From: Pseudoxanthomonas sp.
GTDB lineage: Bacteria > Pseudomonadota > Gammaproteobacteria > Xanthomonadales > Xanthomonadaceae
Assembly: GCF_027498035.1 (NCBI RefSeq)
Contig: NZ_CP114978.1
Coordinates: forward strand, 3,844,001-3,908,000
Length of the DNA: 64,000 bases
Direction of reading: 5' to 3'
Within the stretch, counting starts at the first letter, position 1; every line of letters starts with the position of its first letter. This document shows, piece after piece, positions 33,343 through 43,905 of this stretch. Both the position numbers and the translations under genes were made by a program. The notes below the pieces were generated by a model. That model was given only the letters and a program-made list of their open reading frames with translations. It made no database searches and was not told where the DNA came from.

Positions 33343-34847
33343 GTGCGGGGCTCCGCAGGTGGAGTGTCCAGGGGCCTGGAAGGCGGCATCGCGTCCTTCC
33401 AAAGATGCAGCACGGCGTAGCCGCGCCAGGGGTGCCACGCCTGCGCGTGCTGCAGGAGTTGGCGCGCGGTCAGGCGGGTACCGTCGTTGGGCAGCGCCTT
33501 CTGCAGGACCAGGTCTTCGGCCGGGAAGGCATCGGGATGGCCCAGGCCGCGCAGCGCCAGGTAGTTCGCGGTCCACGGTCCGATGCCAGGCAGGGCGGTC
33601 CAGCGTTCGACGAATTGCTCCAGCGTGGTGCCGGCGTCGAAATCCACGCGGCCATCCAGCACGGCCTGGGCCACGGTGCGCAGCGTGGTCGCGCGCGTCC
33701 TGGTCAGGCCGATGGCGCTCAGGTCCGCATCGGCCAGCGCCTGTGGCGTGGGAAACAGATGCGTGTGCTCATCGCTCTGCAGCGGTGCGGCCAGCGGCTC
33801 GCCGAAGGCCTGCGCCAGCCGTGCGGTGACGGTGCGTGCGGCGGCGACGCTGATCTGTTGGCCGATGACCGCGCGGATCGCGATTTCAAAGCCGTCCCAA
33901 CCGCTGGGGATGCGCAGCCCGGGCCGCTTGCGCAGCAGCGGGCGCAGGCGCGGATCGTCCTGCAAGGCCGCGGCGATGGCTTGTGGATCGGCATCCAGGT
34001 CGAACATGCGACGCAGTTTTTCGACCACGGCCAGCATCCCGGTCGGGGCGATGTTGCGCAGCTCCAGGCGCAAGGCATGTTCGCCCTTGGGCCAGGCACT
34101 CACGCGCAGCCAGCCGGGCGAGGCCGCCGGGCCCACCACGCGTGCGTAGGACGCGGCATCCACATGCTCCACGCCGGGCAGTGCCCGCCCGCGCAGGAAG
34201 TCCAGCATCGCGGTGAAGTCGTACGGTGGCCGGTAGCCCAGGCGCAGCACCAGCGTCTCGCCCGCGGCTTCGCGCGGTTCGCGCTTGCGCAGGTCGCGCG
34301 GGGCCATGCGATAGGTGTCCTTGAACACTGTATTGAAGCGCCGCAGGCTGTTGAAGCCCGCGGCCATCGCCACGTCGGTCACCGGCAGGTGCGTTTCGGT
34401 CAGCAGCTGCTTGGCGAACAGCAGCCGGCGCGTGGCGTGCACGCCGATGGGCGAGGTGCCCAGGCGATCCTGGAACAGGCGCCGCAACTGGCGTTCGCCC
34501 ACCTCCACGCGCGCGGCCAGTTCGGCCAGTGGTTGCTCGGCCAGCAGGCCGGTGTCGATCAGCTTGAGCGCGCGGGCGACGACATCGTCGCCGCGTCGCC
34601 AGGCGCCATCGCCCGGTGCCAGTTCCGGACGGCAGCGCAGGCACGGCCGGAAGCCGGCGGCTTCCGCGGCGGAGGCCGCGGCGTAATAGGTGACGTTTTC
34701 GGGTTTCGGCGGCGGTGCCGGGCAGACCGGCCGGCAATAGATGCCGGTACTGGACACCGCGGTGAAGAACAGGCCGTCAAAGCGCGCGTCGCGGCTCAGG
34801 CGGGCCTGTTCGCAGGTGCGGTGGTCGGGCAGGGACGGTGAGGACAT
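33339..34847 (-). CDS. Ada-AlkA fusion: methylation sensor, activator and DNA glycosylase
   Basis: 502 aa. Order of domains: Ada N-terminal zinc/methylphosphotriester domain with Cys38, Cys42, Cys69 and Cys72 (same positions as E. coli Ada); AraC-type helix-turn-helix (about 85-190, LAARVEVGERQLRRLFQDRLG, PVTDVAMAAGFNSLRRF); AlkA glycosylase (200-490) with the HhH-GPD signature LPGIGPWTANYLALRGLGHPDAFP and its catalytic Asp. This fusion replaces the Ada C-terminal methyltransferase, supplied here by ogt. It probably senses methylated phosphotriesters, switches on its own operon and removes alkylated bases. Confidence 0.95.
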   Translation of the reverse strand: MSSPSLPDHRTCEQARLSRDARFDGLFFTAVSSTGIYCRPVCPAPPPKPENVTYYAAASAAEAAGFRPCLRCRPELAPGDGAWRRGDDVVARALKLIDTGLLAEQPLAELAARVEVGERQLRRLFQDRLGTSPIGVHATRRLLFAKQLLTETHLPVTDVAMAAGFNSLRRFNTVFKDTYRMAPRDLRKREPREAAGETLVLRLGYRPPYDFTAMLDFLRGRALPGVEHVDAASYARVVGPAASPGWLRVSAWPKGEHALRLELRNIAPTGMLAVVEKLRRMFDLDADPQAIAAALQDDPRLRPLLRKRPGLRIPSGWDGFEIAIRAVIGQQISVAAARTVTARLAQAFGEPLAAPLQSDEHTHLFPTPQALADADLSAIGLTRTRATTLRTVAQAVLDGRVDFDAGTTLEQFVERWTALPGIGPWTANYLALRGLGHPDAFPAEDLVLQKALPNDGTRLTARQLLQHAQAWHPWRGYAVLHLWKDAMPPSRPLDTPPAEPRT

Positions 34848-34911
34848 GCCGCGCAGGCTAGCATCGGCCGGCAGCCCTCACTCGCCGCTTTCGGACATCA
34901 ATGCCCGGGCA

Positions 34912-36195
34912 TCAATGTGCCGCTGCGGAAGGCGCCTTCAACGCAGGTTCCAACGGCTTCAAAGATCCATCGTTCGGCTGCGCGGGCAGCTGCAGCAGAT
35001 GCGTCAGCAGCGGGTAGACATCGACGTTGTCGAACGCAGGCACCACCGCGCCGTCGCGGAACGCCGGGCCATGGGCGATGAACATCGCATGCATCGAGGT
35101 CAGCGCTGGATCGTAACCATGCGAACCCCGGTCATGGCCGAGCTGGCGTCGCCTGGCAGCCTGGTCGGCGGGCAGTGCATCCCAGCCTTCGTCCATCTGG
35201 CAGATGATCGGCGGGATGCGCGCATTGGTGCCGTAATGCCAGCGGGCGGGCAACTCGCCCTTGCGCCAGCAGGCGTAGTGGTCGTGGCGGCCAAGCAGGC
35301 GTTTTTCGACGGTGGACTCGAAGCCGGCATTGGGCGCCACGCCGACCACCTGGCCAACCGAGACGATCGCCGCTTCCTGCATCGTGGCCATGTCTTCGAC
35401 GGCGATGACATGGTCCGGCGTGACCTGGGCCATGCCGTGGTCGGACACGATCACGATGTTGATCTTGTCCAGCAGGTGATGCGCGGCCAGCGTGTCCAGC
35501 AGCGTGCCCACGGCGGTATCCACGCGATGCAGCGCTTCACGCACCTGCGGAGAGTCGGGGCCATAACCGTGGCCTTCCTCGTCGACGTCTTCCATGTACA
35601 GCGCGGCCAGCTGGGGCCGCTGGTCGGGCGGTGCGGTGAGCCAGCCGGCCACTTCGTTGGCGCGGGCGGCGGCACTGATCTTCGGATCGAATAGACGGTA
35701 CTGGCCGGGGCGCACGCCATCGATGGGCGCGCCGCTGCCGGGCCACGCCCAGATCGCGGTCTTCATGCCGTGCTGTTCGGCGGTGACCCAGATCGGTGTG
35801 GCCTCGCTCCACCAGCGCGCATCGCCGGTGGCATTGGGGTCGGACACCTTGAAATCACCCAGGCCTTCGTCGCGCATGGCGTTGTGGATCACGCCGTGGT
35901 GGTCCGGGCGCAGGCCGGTGACCAGCGTGTAGTGATTGGGGAACGTCAATGCGGGATAGGACGGATTCATCCACTGCGCACGCACGCCCGAGCGGGCCAG
36001 TGCATCCAGGCGGGGCGTATCGCCGCGGCCCAGGTAGCTGGCGCGCAAGGCGTCGATGGAGATCAGCAGGACCGGCGCCGGGCGATCGGCAGGATGGGGA
36101 GCGGCGGCGGTGGACGTGGAGGCGTGATCGGTGGCGCAGGCAGACAACAGCAACAGGCTGGACAGCCATGCGGCCCGGATCTTGGGCAGGCGCAT
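34912..36195 (-). CDS. nucleotide pyrophosphatase/phosphodiesterase lipoprotein (NPP)
   Basis: 427 aa. Lipoprotein signal with lipobox LSAC (Cys20). Alkaline-phosphatase-superfamily domain: IDALRAS with Asp48, NPSYPALTFPNH with the nucleophile Thr84, then EDVDEEGHGYGP and VSDHGMAQV, each carrying metal Asp/His. This matches the Xanthomonas NPP studied as a model phosphodiesterase that hydrolyses nucleotide phosphodiesters. The start at 36195 begins the signal; an upstream frame of 54 codons has none. Next downstream on the strand is ada-alkA, 64 bases away. Confidence 0.93.
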   Translation of the reverse strand: MRLPKIRAAWLSSLLLLSACATDHASTSTAAAPHPADRPAPVLLISIDALRASYLGRGDTPRLDALARSGVRAQWMNPSYPALTFPNHYTLVTGLRPDHHGVIHNAMRDEGLGDFKVSDPNATGDARWWSEATPIWVTAEQHGMKTAIWAWPGSGAPIDGVRPGQYRLFDPKISAAARANEVAGWLTAPPDQRPQLAALYMEDVDEEGHGYGPDSPQVREALHRVDTAVGTLLDTLAAHHLLDKINIVIVSDHGMAQVTPDHVIAVEDMATMQEAAIVSVGQVVGVAPNAGFESTVEKRLLGRHDHYACWRKGELPARWHYGTNARIPPIICQMDEGWDALPADQAARRRQLGHDRGSHGYDPALTSMHAMFIAHGPAFRDGAVVPAFDNVDVYPLLTHLLQLPAQPNDGSLKPLEPALKAPSAAAH

Positions 36196-36424
36196 GTGGT
36201 GAAGGTGAGTAGCAGAGGGGTGCGGCGAGCTTGGCAGAAAGCCATGACGGCTGCATGGCGCGGTTGGCGTTTCCGCGGCAAGGCGTAGCGAGTGCACCGG
36301 GTCGCAGGTGTATTGATGCCCGCCGCTGGCGCTTGCGGAAAGTGACGTCGGCAACACCCGATGACATGATTTGCCTCGTTCTGGCGCGCCGATGCGTCAG
36401 GCGGGGACAGGGAAGGAAAGCCGC

Positions 36425-37405
36425 ATGATCGTTCCGGAATACTGGGCAGAGGCCCGGCGGCAGGCCAGGCAGGGCCGACGCAGCGTCACCGTACGTCGCT
36501 TCGGCTGGTCCGATGAGAGCCAGGCCGCGGCCGAGGCTCACGCGGAGATGCGCGTGCAGGAGGCGTTCGACCGGGTGTTGTCGGGCGAAACCCTGCCGCG
36601 CCGTGAGCAACGCGGCAATTACGGCATCCACGGCGTGCCGATCCGCGAACAGATCGTCGCGCGCCACGGGGACGTGGTGATCACGCGCAACAGCTATGGT
36701 GCGCTGTGCCTCAATACGCCGGACGTGCTGTTCGTCGATGTGGATTTCGAACCTGTGCCGCACGGCTGCGGGCTGACGTTGGGTTTCATGGTCGCGGTGG
36801 TGGTAGCAGGCTTCGTGCTGGGCGCGTGGCAGCGACGGGTGCTGTTGGGCATCGGCGCGGCAATGATCGTGTTGGTCATTGCCAATCTGGCGACGATGCA
36901 ACTGAAGCGTCGGCGGTTGAGCGCGCATGGTGGCCCGCAGGCGCGTGCATTGGCGCGGATCGACGCGTTCAGTGCCCGTCATCCCGATTGGCATCTGCGT
37001 GTGTATCGCTCACCGGCCGGGCTACGCGTGCTGGCGATGCACCGCACCTTCTCGCCGGATGAAGCGGTGGTGGCCGACTGCTTCCACGCGCTGGACGCAG
37101 ACCAGCTGTATTCGAACCTGTGCAAGGTCCAGCATTGCTTCCGCGCGCGCCTGACCGGCAAGCCGTGGCGCATGGGAATCAAGCGCCGCATCCGGCCGAC
37201 GGTGGCCGCGTGGTCCAACGAACAGGCTCAGCGCCCGGAGCGTCTTGCCTGGATCGCTGACTACGAGCGCGTGGCCCGCAATTTTGCTGCCTGCCACTAC
37301 CTGCAGTCGTTCGGAGACATGTCGAGGGTGGACCCGCTGGCGGAGCAGGTGCGTGCCTTGCATGACGCGATGACGCGAGGGGACTCGGAACTGCCGCTGG
37401 CCTGA
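36425..37405 (+). CDS. membrane protein of unknown function
   Basis: 326 aa. A basic, soluble N-terminal region of about 120 residues is followed by two close transmembrane helices (about 121-137 and 139-158). A cytoplasmic C-terminal domain of about 165 residues follows, with DWHLRVYRSPAGLRVLAMHRTF, CFRARLTGKPWRMG and RLAWIADYERVARNFAACHYLQ. I recognise no characterised family, though the layout recurs in Xanthomonadaceae. GGAAAGGAAAG before the ATG at 36425 supports that start. It is convergent with the S4/ECF cluster. Function unknown. Confidence 0.7.
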   Translation: MIVPEYWAEARRQARQGRRSVTVRRFGWSDESQAAAEAHAEMRVQEAFDRVLSGETLPRREQRGNYGIHGVPIREQIVARHGDVVITRNSYGALCLNTPDVLFVDVDFEPVPHGCGLTLGFMVAVVVAGFVLGAWQRRVLLGIGAAMIVLVIANLATMQLKRRRLSAHGGPQARALARIDAFSARHPDWHLRVYRSPAGLRVLAMHRTFSPDEAVVADCFHALDADQLYSNLCKVQHCFRARLTGKPWRMGIKRRIRPTVAAWSNEQAQRPERLAWIADYERVARNFAACHYLQSFGDMSRVDPLAEQVRALHDAMTRGDSELPLA

Positions 37406-37424
37406 GTCGGCCGCCGGCGTTGGA

Positions 37425-37652
37425 TCAGTCTTCCAGCGCCAGCACCCGGATTTCGACTTCGCCTTCGATAGTCACCACCTGGCCGGGGCGGATCTTGGCG
37501 GTCTTGCGCAGTTCCTGCGCGCCATCGACGTTGACCACGCCGCTGGCCACCACCTGTTTGCCCATGCCGCCACTGTCGACCAGGCCGCACAGCTTGAGCA
37601 GGATGTGGAGTTCGACGTATTCGCCGTCGAGATCGAATTCGAGGATCTGCAT
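37425..37652 (-). CDS. S4-type RNA-binding protein (YbcJ-like)
   Basis: 75 aa; the whole protein is one S4 domain: EYVELHILLKLCGLVDSGGMGKQVVASGVVNVDG, split across helices and the loop-beta signature. E. coli YbcJ is about 70 aa with unknown RNA target. It ends 20 bases from the previous gene and starts 10 bases from the downstream end of the next membrane gene, so it may be the last gene of the ECF operon. Confidence 0.85.
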   Translation of the reverse strand: MQILEFDLDGEYVELHILLKLCGLVDSGGMGKQVVASGVVNVDGAQELRKTAKIRPGQVVTIEGEVEIRVLALED

Positions 37653-37662
37653 GGCGGGCAGT

Positions 37663-38307
37663 CTAGCGGCTGGCGCCTTGTTCCTCGCGTTTGAAGTCTT
37701 CGATTTCGTCCAGCAGCTTCTGCGCGCGCGGGATGCTGCGGCCGATGCTGCTGGCGTCCATCAGGTCCTGCCGGCGGCGCATCAACACGATGCAGCCGGC
37801 CAGGAACAGCAGGTTGACCGCCGTGGTCCAGAGCAGGAAACCGGTCGGCAGGTCGTGGCCGGTGGCGGCATGGGTGGCCACTTCCAGCAGCGCCAGCCAC
37901 AGCAGGCACCAGGCCAGGCCCAGTCGCGGTTGCCAGTGCACCCGCCAGTGGCGCAGCTGGCCCAGGGTCTTCTGCACCGTCAGCACGGGCCTGGCGTAAT
38001 GCATGCGGGTGAGCAGCAGCACGTCCACCGCTGAACACGCCACCAGCGCCACGCCCCACACATGCAGGGCCAGCCCGGAGACCAGCGCCGGGATCGAATC
38101 GGTGTGGTGCACCCAGAACCGGGCGAACACCACCGCCATGCCGATCCCCAGCAGGATCTGCACGCTTTGCCACACCAGCAGCGGCCGCAGCCGGGCGCGG
38201 GCCTTGTCCAGGCGGCTCTCGGTGAACAGCTGCAGGTTCAGCGCGCTCTGGCGCTGCAGCCGGGTGTCCATCGCCTGCCAGGCGAGCTTCATGTCGTCGA
38301 TTTCCAT
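37663..38307 (-). CDS. membrane protein encoded with an ECF sigma factor (possible anti-sigma)
   Basis: 214 aa. The N-terminal 45 residues are soluble (MEIDDMKLAWQAMDTRLQRQS, amphipathic). Four transmembrane helices follow (about 46-62, 72-96, 128-145, 152-174) and a soluble 35-residue C-terminus. It starts 21 bases after the ECF gene stop on the same strand, the usual slot for an anti-sigma factor. It lacks a zinc anti-sigma HxxxCxxC motif, so any such role would be of another type. Function inferred from position only. Confidence 0.6.
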   Translation of the reverse strand: MEIDDMKLAWQAMDTRLQRQSALNLQLFTESRLDKARARLRPLLVWQSVQILLGIGMAVVFARFWVHHTDSIPALVSGLALHVWGVALVACSAVDVLLLTRMHYARPVLTVQKTLGQLRHWRVHWQPRLGLAWCLLWLALLEVATHAATGHDLPTGFLLWTTAVNLLFLAGCIVLMRRRQDLMDASSIGRSIPRAQKLLDEIEDFKREEQGASR

Positions 38308-38328
38308 GGTCCTGGGTCCTGTGTCTGG

Positions 38329-38841
38329 TCAGAGCGCGGTGCGGATGCGTTGCTTGAGGCGGTTGATCTTGGTGGCCACGTTGGTCTCGCTCAGGCCGAG
38401 GATCTCGGCCATCTCGCGGTACGGCCGGTCTTCCAGGTAGAGCACCAGCAGGGCGCGGTCCAGCGGCGGCTGCTGGGCGATGAAGCGCCGCAGCAGGCGC
38501 AGTTGCTGGTCGGTTTCCGGGTTGCCGGGGTTGGGATCGGCCAGGTCGTGCAGGTCCTCGTCCAGCGGCACCGCGTGGCGTTGGCGCTGGGTCGCGCTGC
38601 GCACCTGGGAAATGGCCACGTTCAATGCGATCCGGTACATCCAGGTGGAAAAGCTGCGACTGGCATCAAACCGCGGAAAGGCCCGCCACAGCTGGGCGGC
38701 GATCTCCTGGGCCAGCTCGGCCCGGTCTTCCGGATGGAAGGCATAGCTGGCGGCCACTTTCAGCACGATTCCGCGATGGGCTTCCAGCAGGGACTGGAAC
38801 TGGCTGCGTGCGTCGTCGACCATTTCGGCGGTGTGTTCCAT
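38329..38841 (-). CDS. ECF-subfamily RNA polymerase sigma factor
   Basis: 170 aa. Region 2 (about 20-85) reads AELAQEIAAQLWRAFPRFDASRSFSTWMYRIALNVAISQVR in stretches. Region 4 (about 110-165) has LDRALLVLYLEDRPYREMAEILGLSETNVATKINRLKQRI. The ATG at 38841 (MEHTAEMVDD) is chosen; the frame is open 213 bases upstream with no ribosome site. The target genes are unknown. It is divergent from deaD; the downstream gene may be its regulator. Confidence 0.92.
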   Translation of the reverse strand: MEHTAEMVDDARSQFQSLLEAHRGIVLKVAASYAFHPEDRAELAQEIAAQLWRAFPRFDASRSFSTWMYRIALNVAISQVRSATQRQRHAVPLDEDLHDLADPNPGNPETDQQLRLLRRFIAQQPPLDRALLVLYLEDRPYREMAEILGLSETNVATKINRLKQRIRTAL

Positions 38842-39032
38842 CTGCGTGCGGGTCCGATTGTGCGGCTCGGAAGGGTGATTCGCCCCACCGCGTGGTTTGT
38901 CACAGCGCTGCCCGAAATGGCCATCGGACTGAACCCCGGGTACGGCCAAGATGCGGTTTCTGCAAGGTTTTTCGGCAGACAGGCCCGGCAAGGCGCACAA
39001 TAGGCGGCCTCTTTTTGTCTCCAGAGCTGCAC

Positions 39033-40916
<1,884 letters not shown>

Positions 40917-40940
40917 TCCGCGGCGCTGCCGATGTGAGAC

Positions 40941-40971
40941 GACAGGCCCGCGCATGCGGGCCTGTCCTTTT
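40941..40971 (+). terminator. terminator of deaD
   Basis: 11-bp perfect stem (40941-40951 with 40956-40966), 4-base loop, followed by CTTTTCC. It sits 25 bases after the deaD stop. Confidence 0.85.
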
Positions 40972-41048
40972 CCTGGCCGGCACGTTCCTGGCCGGGGCTT
41001 TTCCCCACCGACAAGGCGCGCACCGCGCCGCTGCCCGATAATGTCCCC

Positions 41049-41795
41049 ATGACCGACAGTGACAACGCTTCGAGCGCCACCCGCCTCAACAAGCACATCG
41101 CCGAGACCGGCTATTGTTCGCGCCGCGAGGCCGACCGCCTGATCGGCGAGCGCCGCGTCACCGTCAACGGCCATGCCGCCGGCACCGGCGCGGTGGTCGG
41201 CGAGGGCGATGTGGTCCTGGTCGATGGCCAGCCTCTGCGCGCCCGCGCCACGGTCAAGACCAGTGGCCGCCGCCACGTGTACATCGTGCTCAACAAGCCG
41301 GTCGGGGTGACCTGCACGACCGAGAGCACGGTCAGCGGCAACATCATCGAATTCATCGGCCACGAACAGCGCATCTTCCCGATCGGTCGCCTGGACAAGG
41401 AGTCCGAAGGCCTGATCCTGCTGACCAGCAATGGCGATATCGTCAACCAGATCCTGCGCGCGGAAAACCGCCACGAGAAGGAATACCTGGTGGAAGTGAA
41501 CAAGCCGGTCACCGACGAATTCCTGCGCGCCATGGCCAAGGGCGTGCGCATCCACGACCAGATGACGCTGCCGTGCCGCACCTCGCGCCTGGCCAAGTTC
41601 GGTTTCCGCATCACCCTGACCCAGGGGCTGAACCGGCAGATCCGCTTGATGTCGGCTGCGTTCGGCTATCGCGTCACCCAGCTGCGCCGGGTGCGGATCG
41701 ACAACATCAAGCTGGGACCACTGAAGTCCGGTCGCTGGCGCAACCTGACCGACGCCGAGCTGCGCGGCCTGCTGCCGGACATGCAGCGCTGGTAG
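41049..41795 (+). CDS. rluF: 23S rRNA pseudouridine synthase RluF
   Basis: 248 aa (E. coli 290). N-terminal S4 domain (about 11-65, RLNKHIAETGYCSRREADRL) then the RsuA-type catalytic domain with GRLDKESEGL and catalytic Asp116, and GLNRQIRLMSAAFGYRVTQLRRVRI. RluF modifies U2604 (and on tRNA-Tyr U35 in E. coli). The stop is TAG at 41793-41795, the first three bases after the G of the repeat's GTAG head. Unlike the paralogue at 823-1588 it is intact. Confidence 0.93.
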   Translation: MTDSDNASSATRLNKHIAETGYCSRREADRLIGERRVTVNGHAAGTGAVVGEGDVVLVDGQPLRARATVKTSGRRHVYIVLNKPVGVTCTTESTVSGNIIEFIGHEQRIFPIGRLDKESEGLILLTSNGDIVNQILRAENRHEKEYLVEVNKPVTDEFLRAMAKGVRIHDQMTLPCRTSRLAKFGFRITLTQGLNRQIRLMSAAFGYRVTQLRRVRIDNIKLGPLKSGRWRNLTDAELRGLLPDMQRW

Positions 41796-41859
41796 GAGCG
41801 GGCCGTGCCCGCGAAGGGGCATTCGCGGTAAAGCCCTCGCGCCCATGGGGCGCTCCTAC
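41792..41859. repeat. GTAG-headed REP pair, inverted
   Basis: GTAGGAGCG at 41792-41800 is exactly complementary to CGCTCCTAC at 41851-41859. The interior is rich in short palindromes (GGGCCGTGCCC and similar). It separates rluF from a convergent transporter pseudogene. As at 19813, its TAG is the upstream gene's stop codon. Confidence 0.8.
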
Positions 41860-41873
41860 GGAAATGGCTCGGT

Positions 41874-42825
41874 TTAGTCCGCCATGCCCTTGGCTTCGGA
41901 GGTCGCCAGCAGCTCCGGGTGGACGACCGGCCGCTTCCGCGAGAACAGCGGATGGGCGAACACCGCCAGCAGGATAATCGCCACGCCGATGTAGAACCGC
42001 GGACTGAGTTCGCGTTGTTCGCCCAGCAGCGCGATGGCCAGCACGATGGCGTAGACCGGCTCCAGGTTGGTCGCCAGCTGCATGCCGTAGGCGCTGACAT
42101 GGCGCAGCGCCGCCAGCGCCATCGCGAAGGGCAGCAAGGTGCAGGCCAGTGACAGCACCAGCAACAGGATGGCGTCATGCAGTGCTGGGCACGACCAGCA
42201 GCGCGCCGCCGAAGCCTGGCACCAGCGCCAGCAGCGGTGCCAGACCGGTCAGTAGCAGGGTGCCGGCGCCGAGTTCCAGCGCGGTCACGGTCAGCGGTTC
42301 GCCGCCTTCGACCATGCGTTTGTTGAGCGAGCCGAACACCGCCACCAGCAGCGCCGACAGCGCGCCGATGGCAACACCCGCACGCATCGCATGCGGCACG
42401 CCACCGACTACCAGTGCCACGCCGGGCAGGGTTGCCAGGCCGAACAGCAGCTCGCGCAGGTCGAACGGCCGTCGCGCAATCCAGGGTTCCATCACTGCGG
42501 TGAACACCGGCGCCAGCGCGATGCAGGTGGCGGCCACGGATGCATTGGCCAGCTTGATGGCACCGTAGAAAGTCAGCCAGTGCAGCGCCACCAACGCGCC
42601 GATGCCCGCATACGCCCAGCGCCGGCGTGCAGGCATCCGGTGCAGGCCACGCCACACCGTCGGCAGCATCGCCAGGGCCAGCACCACCAGCAGCATCCGC
42701 CACCACACCAGCGGCAGCGCGGGCAGGGTGATCAGCTTGCCCAGGACCGCGGTGAAGCCCCACAGCAGGACGCAGAGATGGACCTGCAGGTGGGCTTTGA
42801 GCGGAACGGGCGATGGCATCGGCAC
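41874..42825 (-). pseudogene. EamA/DMT-family transporter broken by a one-base frameshift
   Basis: The N-terminal frame (42825 to 42175) encodes about seven helices of an EamA carrier, ending ALLVVPSTA. The remaining three helices (VLSLACTLLPFAMALAALR, YAIVLAIALLGEQREL) continue in another frame to 41874. Deleting one base (G on the minus strand, at 42180) joins PST to HDAILLLVLSL and gives 316 aa, a normal family length. Either this is a decaying gene or a sequencing insertion. The family exports small metabolites; the substrate is unknown. Confidence 0.75.
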
Positions 42826-42863
42826 ATTATCGCTGGATGGACCAGGAGCGCGGTCCCATGAGC

Positions 42864-42884
42864 CCCGCTCCCGTCGGGAGCGGG
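42864..42884 (-). terminator. hairpin after the DUF72 gene
   Basis: 9-bp perfect G+C stem (42864-42872 with 42876-42884) with a 3-base loop, 36 bases beyond the DUF72 stop. No T-run follows on the minus strand, so the terminator call is weak. Confidence 0.35.
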
Positions 42885-42919
42885 AAAAGGATCAGTCCTT
42901 GTTCCAGGCCGCTGGTGGA

Positions 42920-43744
42920 TCAGCCCTGCAAGCGGCGAAGCAGCGCCATTGCCGCGGCCGGATTGCGTTCCTTGGCGGCGGAGATGAAGAACACGAACAC
43001 CTCGCGCGGCTGTTTCGGTGCAGGCGTCGCGCCGATGTGTGGCAGCGCATCTGGATCATCGCCGGCCCGCCAGGCCCGGGCGCGGCGGGCCCAGGCATCG
43101 AGTTCGGCATCGGGATACCCGGCGGGCTCGCTGCTGCGGCTGCCCATCAGGCGGGCATAGACGAAGTCGCTGGTGATGTCGGCGAACGAGGGGTATTCGT
43201 CCGAGACCGAGAACACCGTGCCCATGCCATGCCGACGTGCCAGCGCCAGGAAGTCCGGGGTGATGAAGGCCGGGTCGCGCACGTCCAGCACATGTCGTAG
43301 TGCGCGCGTTCCGGCTTTCTTCGGCAGCAGCTCGAGGAAGGCGGCGAAGTCTTCGCCGTCGATGCTGCGCCCGGCTTCGAACTGCCACACCAGCGGGCCC
43401 AGCTTGTCACCCAGCTCGGCGATGCCGCTGATGAAGTCCTCCACCTGCGTGCGCGTGCCGGCCAGCCTGCGCGATTGGGTGATGCGCTTGGGTGCCTTGG
43501 CCGAGAACACGAAGCCATCGGGCGTGGCGTCGCGCCACTTGGCATAGGTCGCTGGCTGCTGGGTCCCGTAGTAGGTGCCATTGATTTCGATGGCAGCGAG
43601 GTGGCGGCTGGCGTATTCCAGTTCCAGGCGCTGGACCAGCCCGGCCGGATAGAAATTGTTGCGCCAGGGCGCATAGACCCAGCCACCGATGCCGACGCGG
43701 ATGCCATCGGGCGTTGCCGATTCGGGAAACAGACTGTTGTCCAT
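42920..43744 (-). CDS. DUF72 (YecE-like) protein
   Basis: 274 aa TIM-barrel-like protein of the widespread DUF72 family; biochemical role unknown. Family marks: RVGIGGWVYAPWRNNFYP near residue 16, YASRHLAAIEINGTYYG, FSAKAPKRITQSRRL, LGPLVWQFEAGRSID, and VFFISAAKERNPAAAM near the C-terminus. The ATG at 43744 (MDNSLFPES) is preferred over an upstream frame. It is divergent from the LpxR-like gene. Confidence 0.88.
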   Translation of the reverse strand: MDNSLFPESATPDGIRVGIGGWVYAPWRNNFYPAGLVQRLELEYASRHLAAIEINGTYYGTQQPATYAKWRDATPDGFVFSAKAPKRITQSRRLAGTRTQVEDFISGIAELGDKLGPLVWQFEAGRSIDGEDFAAFLELLPKKAGTRALRHVLDVRDPAFITPDFLALARRHGMGTVFSVSDEYPSFADITSDFVYARLMGSRSSEPAGYPDAELDAWARRARAWRAGDDPDALPHIGATPAPKQPREVFVFFISAAKERNPAAAMALLRRLQG

Positions 43745-43905
43745 GCGGTTCGATTCGGGCCTTGAGGCCCTGCCAATCAGGAAGAGCCTCAGGATACGGG
43801 CGCCGGATCGCAGTCCGTGCGACACGCCGACAAGATTGTCTTCACGCGAATTTCAATACTCGCGCGTTCATGATTCCCCTGAACCATCACCCCCTGGGAA
43901 ACCCC

